From an uncultured Ruminococcus sp. (GTDB taxonomy: Bacteria > Bacillota > Clostridia > Oscillospirales > Acutalibacteraceae): DNA of 14,623 bases. Positions 13,587-14,623 of the stretch are shown here, in pieces; position 1 is the first letter of the stretch; every line of letters begins with the position of its first letter. The stretch lies in assembly GCA_902803035.1 (NCBI GenBank), contig CADCON010000071.1:1-14623 (forward strand). The letters are read 5' to 3'. The notes below the pieces were generated by a model. That model was not told the origin of the DNA. It was given only the letters and a program-made list of their open reading frames with translations, and made no database searches. Made by a program: the position numbers and the translations under genes.

Positions 13587-14623
13587 GTGGCAACCAGCAG
13601 CAATCATAACGGCAACAATCAGCCCCGCCGCAAAAGAAATAAAAAACCGGTCAAGCGTTACAGCGAGGAATACAGCAACCGCCCCAATCCCTATACGGGG
13701 TATTCGGCGGACGGCAACTATCATCCCGAAGCGATGAAGCGCACCAATGCCGATACCCAGTCGGCACGCGCACGGGCAATGGAAGAAGCGCGGCAGGCGT
13801 CAATCAACGCCGCAATGGCCGAAGCAGCGTGGGGGCCGGTGCAGCAGACGCCTTACCCGCCGGTGCAGCAGACATCCTATCCTCCGGTGCAGCCATCGCC
13901 CTATCCTCCGGTGCAGCAGACGGGATTCGTTCCTCCGACTGTCACAATGCCGCCCCCGCAATGGGCGGTTCCGGAGAATATCACCCGCCAGCAGACGGCG
14001 GCGCAGGAGCAGCCCAAGCCGGAGCATTCCGCGTCAGACAGCGCCAACGATCATGCCGGCCCGGATAACGATCCGGGGCACAAGGGCGGAAGGCGCCGGA
14101 AAGGGCGTCGCAGCAAAGAGGAATCCGCCAGGGAAAAAGCCGCCAAGACCGAAGCCAGACGCGCCGCCGTGGACAAAATCGCGCAGGGCGTCGCGGCGCA
14201 TTCCGTATCGGAACAGATGATTGACGACATTTCCTCCATGTCGGACGCAATCGGCAGTATGTCCAGACAGCCTGCCGCGCCCACCGAAAGCGGCGTCAAC
14301 TGGGAGGAATTCTATGACGCGGCATTCCCGCCCAAGCCGTCGGAAACCGAGAAGTTTTCCGGTAAGAGAGACAAATCCGCCAAGAAGCGCGCCGATTTTG
14401 ACGAATCCGCGTCAGAAGCGCCGATGGGCGTCCAACCGGTCGTGCTGGACGAAACCGACGACCTTCCCTATGACAAGATAGCAAAAGAAAACGCCCGTGA
14501 AGCCGCCGAAGCCAAGGCAAAAGCGGAAGCCGAAGCAAGGGCGAAGGCGGAAGCCGAAGCAAGAGCAAAGGCGGAAGCCGAAGCAAGAGCAAAGGCGGAA
14601 GCCGAAGCAAGAGCAAAGGCGGA
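13587..14623 (+). CDS. Unrecognised low-complexity repeat protein, 3' truncated
   Basis: 345 codons open to the window edge, no stop. GTG at 13587 is chosen because GGGGGGA (13571-13577) is 9-10 bases upstream; an in-frame ATG at 13578 abuts that site and is less likely. No signal peptide, membrane segment or known domain is seen. Order: a basic Asn/Lys/Arg start (RRKRNKKPVKR), a Tyr/Asn/Pro segment, an Ala/Arg/Glu helix, four Pro-rich repeats (84-115, PVQQTPYP type), a Gln/Glu/Asp region, a very basic patch (KGGRRRKGRRSK), a helix-forming Lys/Ala/Glu stretch, a more ordered WEEFYDAAFPPKPS region, and finally AEAEARAK repeats (from residue 313). This suggests a mostly disordered cytosolic protein with a long charged helix, TolA-like in composition only. 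It starts 18 bases after proA, so probably shares its transcript. Function unknown. Confidence 0.82.
   Translation, partial: MATSSNHNGNNQPRRKRNKKPVKRYSEEYSNRPNPYTGYSADGNYHPEAMKRTNADTQSARARAMEEARQASINAAMAEAAWGPVQQTPYPPVQQTSYPPVQPSPYPPVQQTGFVPPTVTMPPPQWAVPENITRQQTAAQEQPKPEHSASDSANDHAGPDNDPGHKGGRRRKGRRSKEESAREKAAKTEARRAAVDKIAQGVAAHSVSEQMIDDISSMSDAIGSMSRQPAAPTESGVNWEEFYDAAFPPKPSETEKFSGKRDKSAKKRADFDESASEAPMGVQPVVLDETDDLPYDKIAKENAREAAEAKAKAEAEARAKAEAEARAKAEAEARAKAEAEARAKA
13836..13931 (+). repeat. Four tandem 24-base repeats coding PVQQTPYP
   Basis: Units at 13836-13859, 13860-13883, 13884-13907 and 13908-13931, each starting CCGGTGCAG. They encode PVQQTPYP, PVQQTSYP, PVQPSPYP and PVQQTGFV. Divergence rises towards the last unit. 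Confidence 0.85.
14523..14623 (+). repeat. Tandem 24-base repeats coding AEAEARAK, running off the window
   Basis: Units at 14523-14546, 14547-14570, 14571-14594 and 14595-14618, with a fifth beginning at 14619. Units 2-4 are identical at the DNA level; the first differs at two bases (AGG GCG for AGA GCA). They encode an Ala-rich, alternately charged helix repeat. The array is cut by the window end. Confidence 0.92.

Noticed and set aside
14523..14623. CRISPR-like array
   Set aside because: Units are contiguous with no spacers, lie in frame within a coding sequence and encode a regular helix repeat; no cas genes are present.

Overview
The window looks like chromosomal DNA from a low-GC-lineage Gram-positive (Bacillota, class Clostridia, probably one of the GC-rich gut Oscillospirales-like groups). 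This is an inference from three things. There is a sporulation gene (spoVAC). There are near-consensus sigma-A promoters (17-base spacers, several with an extended -10) and strong GGAGG-type ribosome sites. The coding DNA is GC-rich with C/G-ending codons, against AT-rich intergenic DNA. No mobile element, CRISPR array, tRNA or rRNA was seen.

Layout. 1-657: 3' part of an AlaA-type aminotransferase, closed by a strong terminator. 814-1725: a lipoprotein with two similar halves. 1823-2095 (minus): a 90-residue protein resembling a Nif11-type RiPP leader, ending in a triple-glycine junction and an acidic tail. 2375-2857: rlmH, preceded by a promoter and then a terminator-like hairpin. 2860-3315 (minus): a lone spoVAC that almost touches rlmH tail to tail. 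3625-5352: a phosphoglucomutase. 5517-6470 and 6511-7581: manA and a membrane-anchored BspA-type leucine-rich-repeat protein, probably one operon.

7640-10958 is a minus-strand group, transcribed glmM, then a single-pass membrane protein with a cohesin-like outer domain and a long acidic inner tail, then a Nudix hydrolase. It ends at a bidirectional hairpin shared with the LRR gene. 11366-13568: proB and proA, the first two steps of proline synthesis. They are followed 18 bases later by an unrecognised low-complexity protein gene (13587 to the end). That gene carries two different 24-base tandem repeats and runs off the window inside the second one.

How the genes fit together. Three enzymes handle hexose phosphates used for the cell envelope: phosphoglucomutase (glucose-1-P), ManA (mannose-6-P/fructose-6-P) and GlmM (glucosamine-1-P, for peptidoglycan). 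Two uncharacterised membrane-anchored surface proteins are in the same transcription units as manA and glmM. ProB and ProA act in sequence on glutamate. No multi-gene novel system stands out. The most unusual items are the Nif11-like peptide gene, the rlmH leader, the cohesin-like tailed protein in the glmM operon, and the repeat-rich protein at the right edge.
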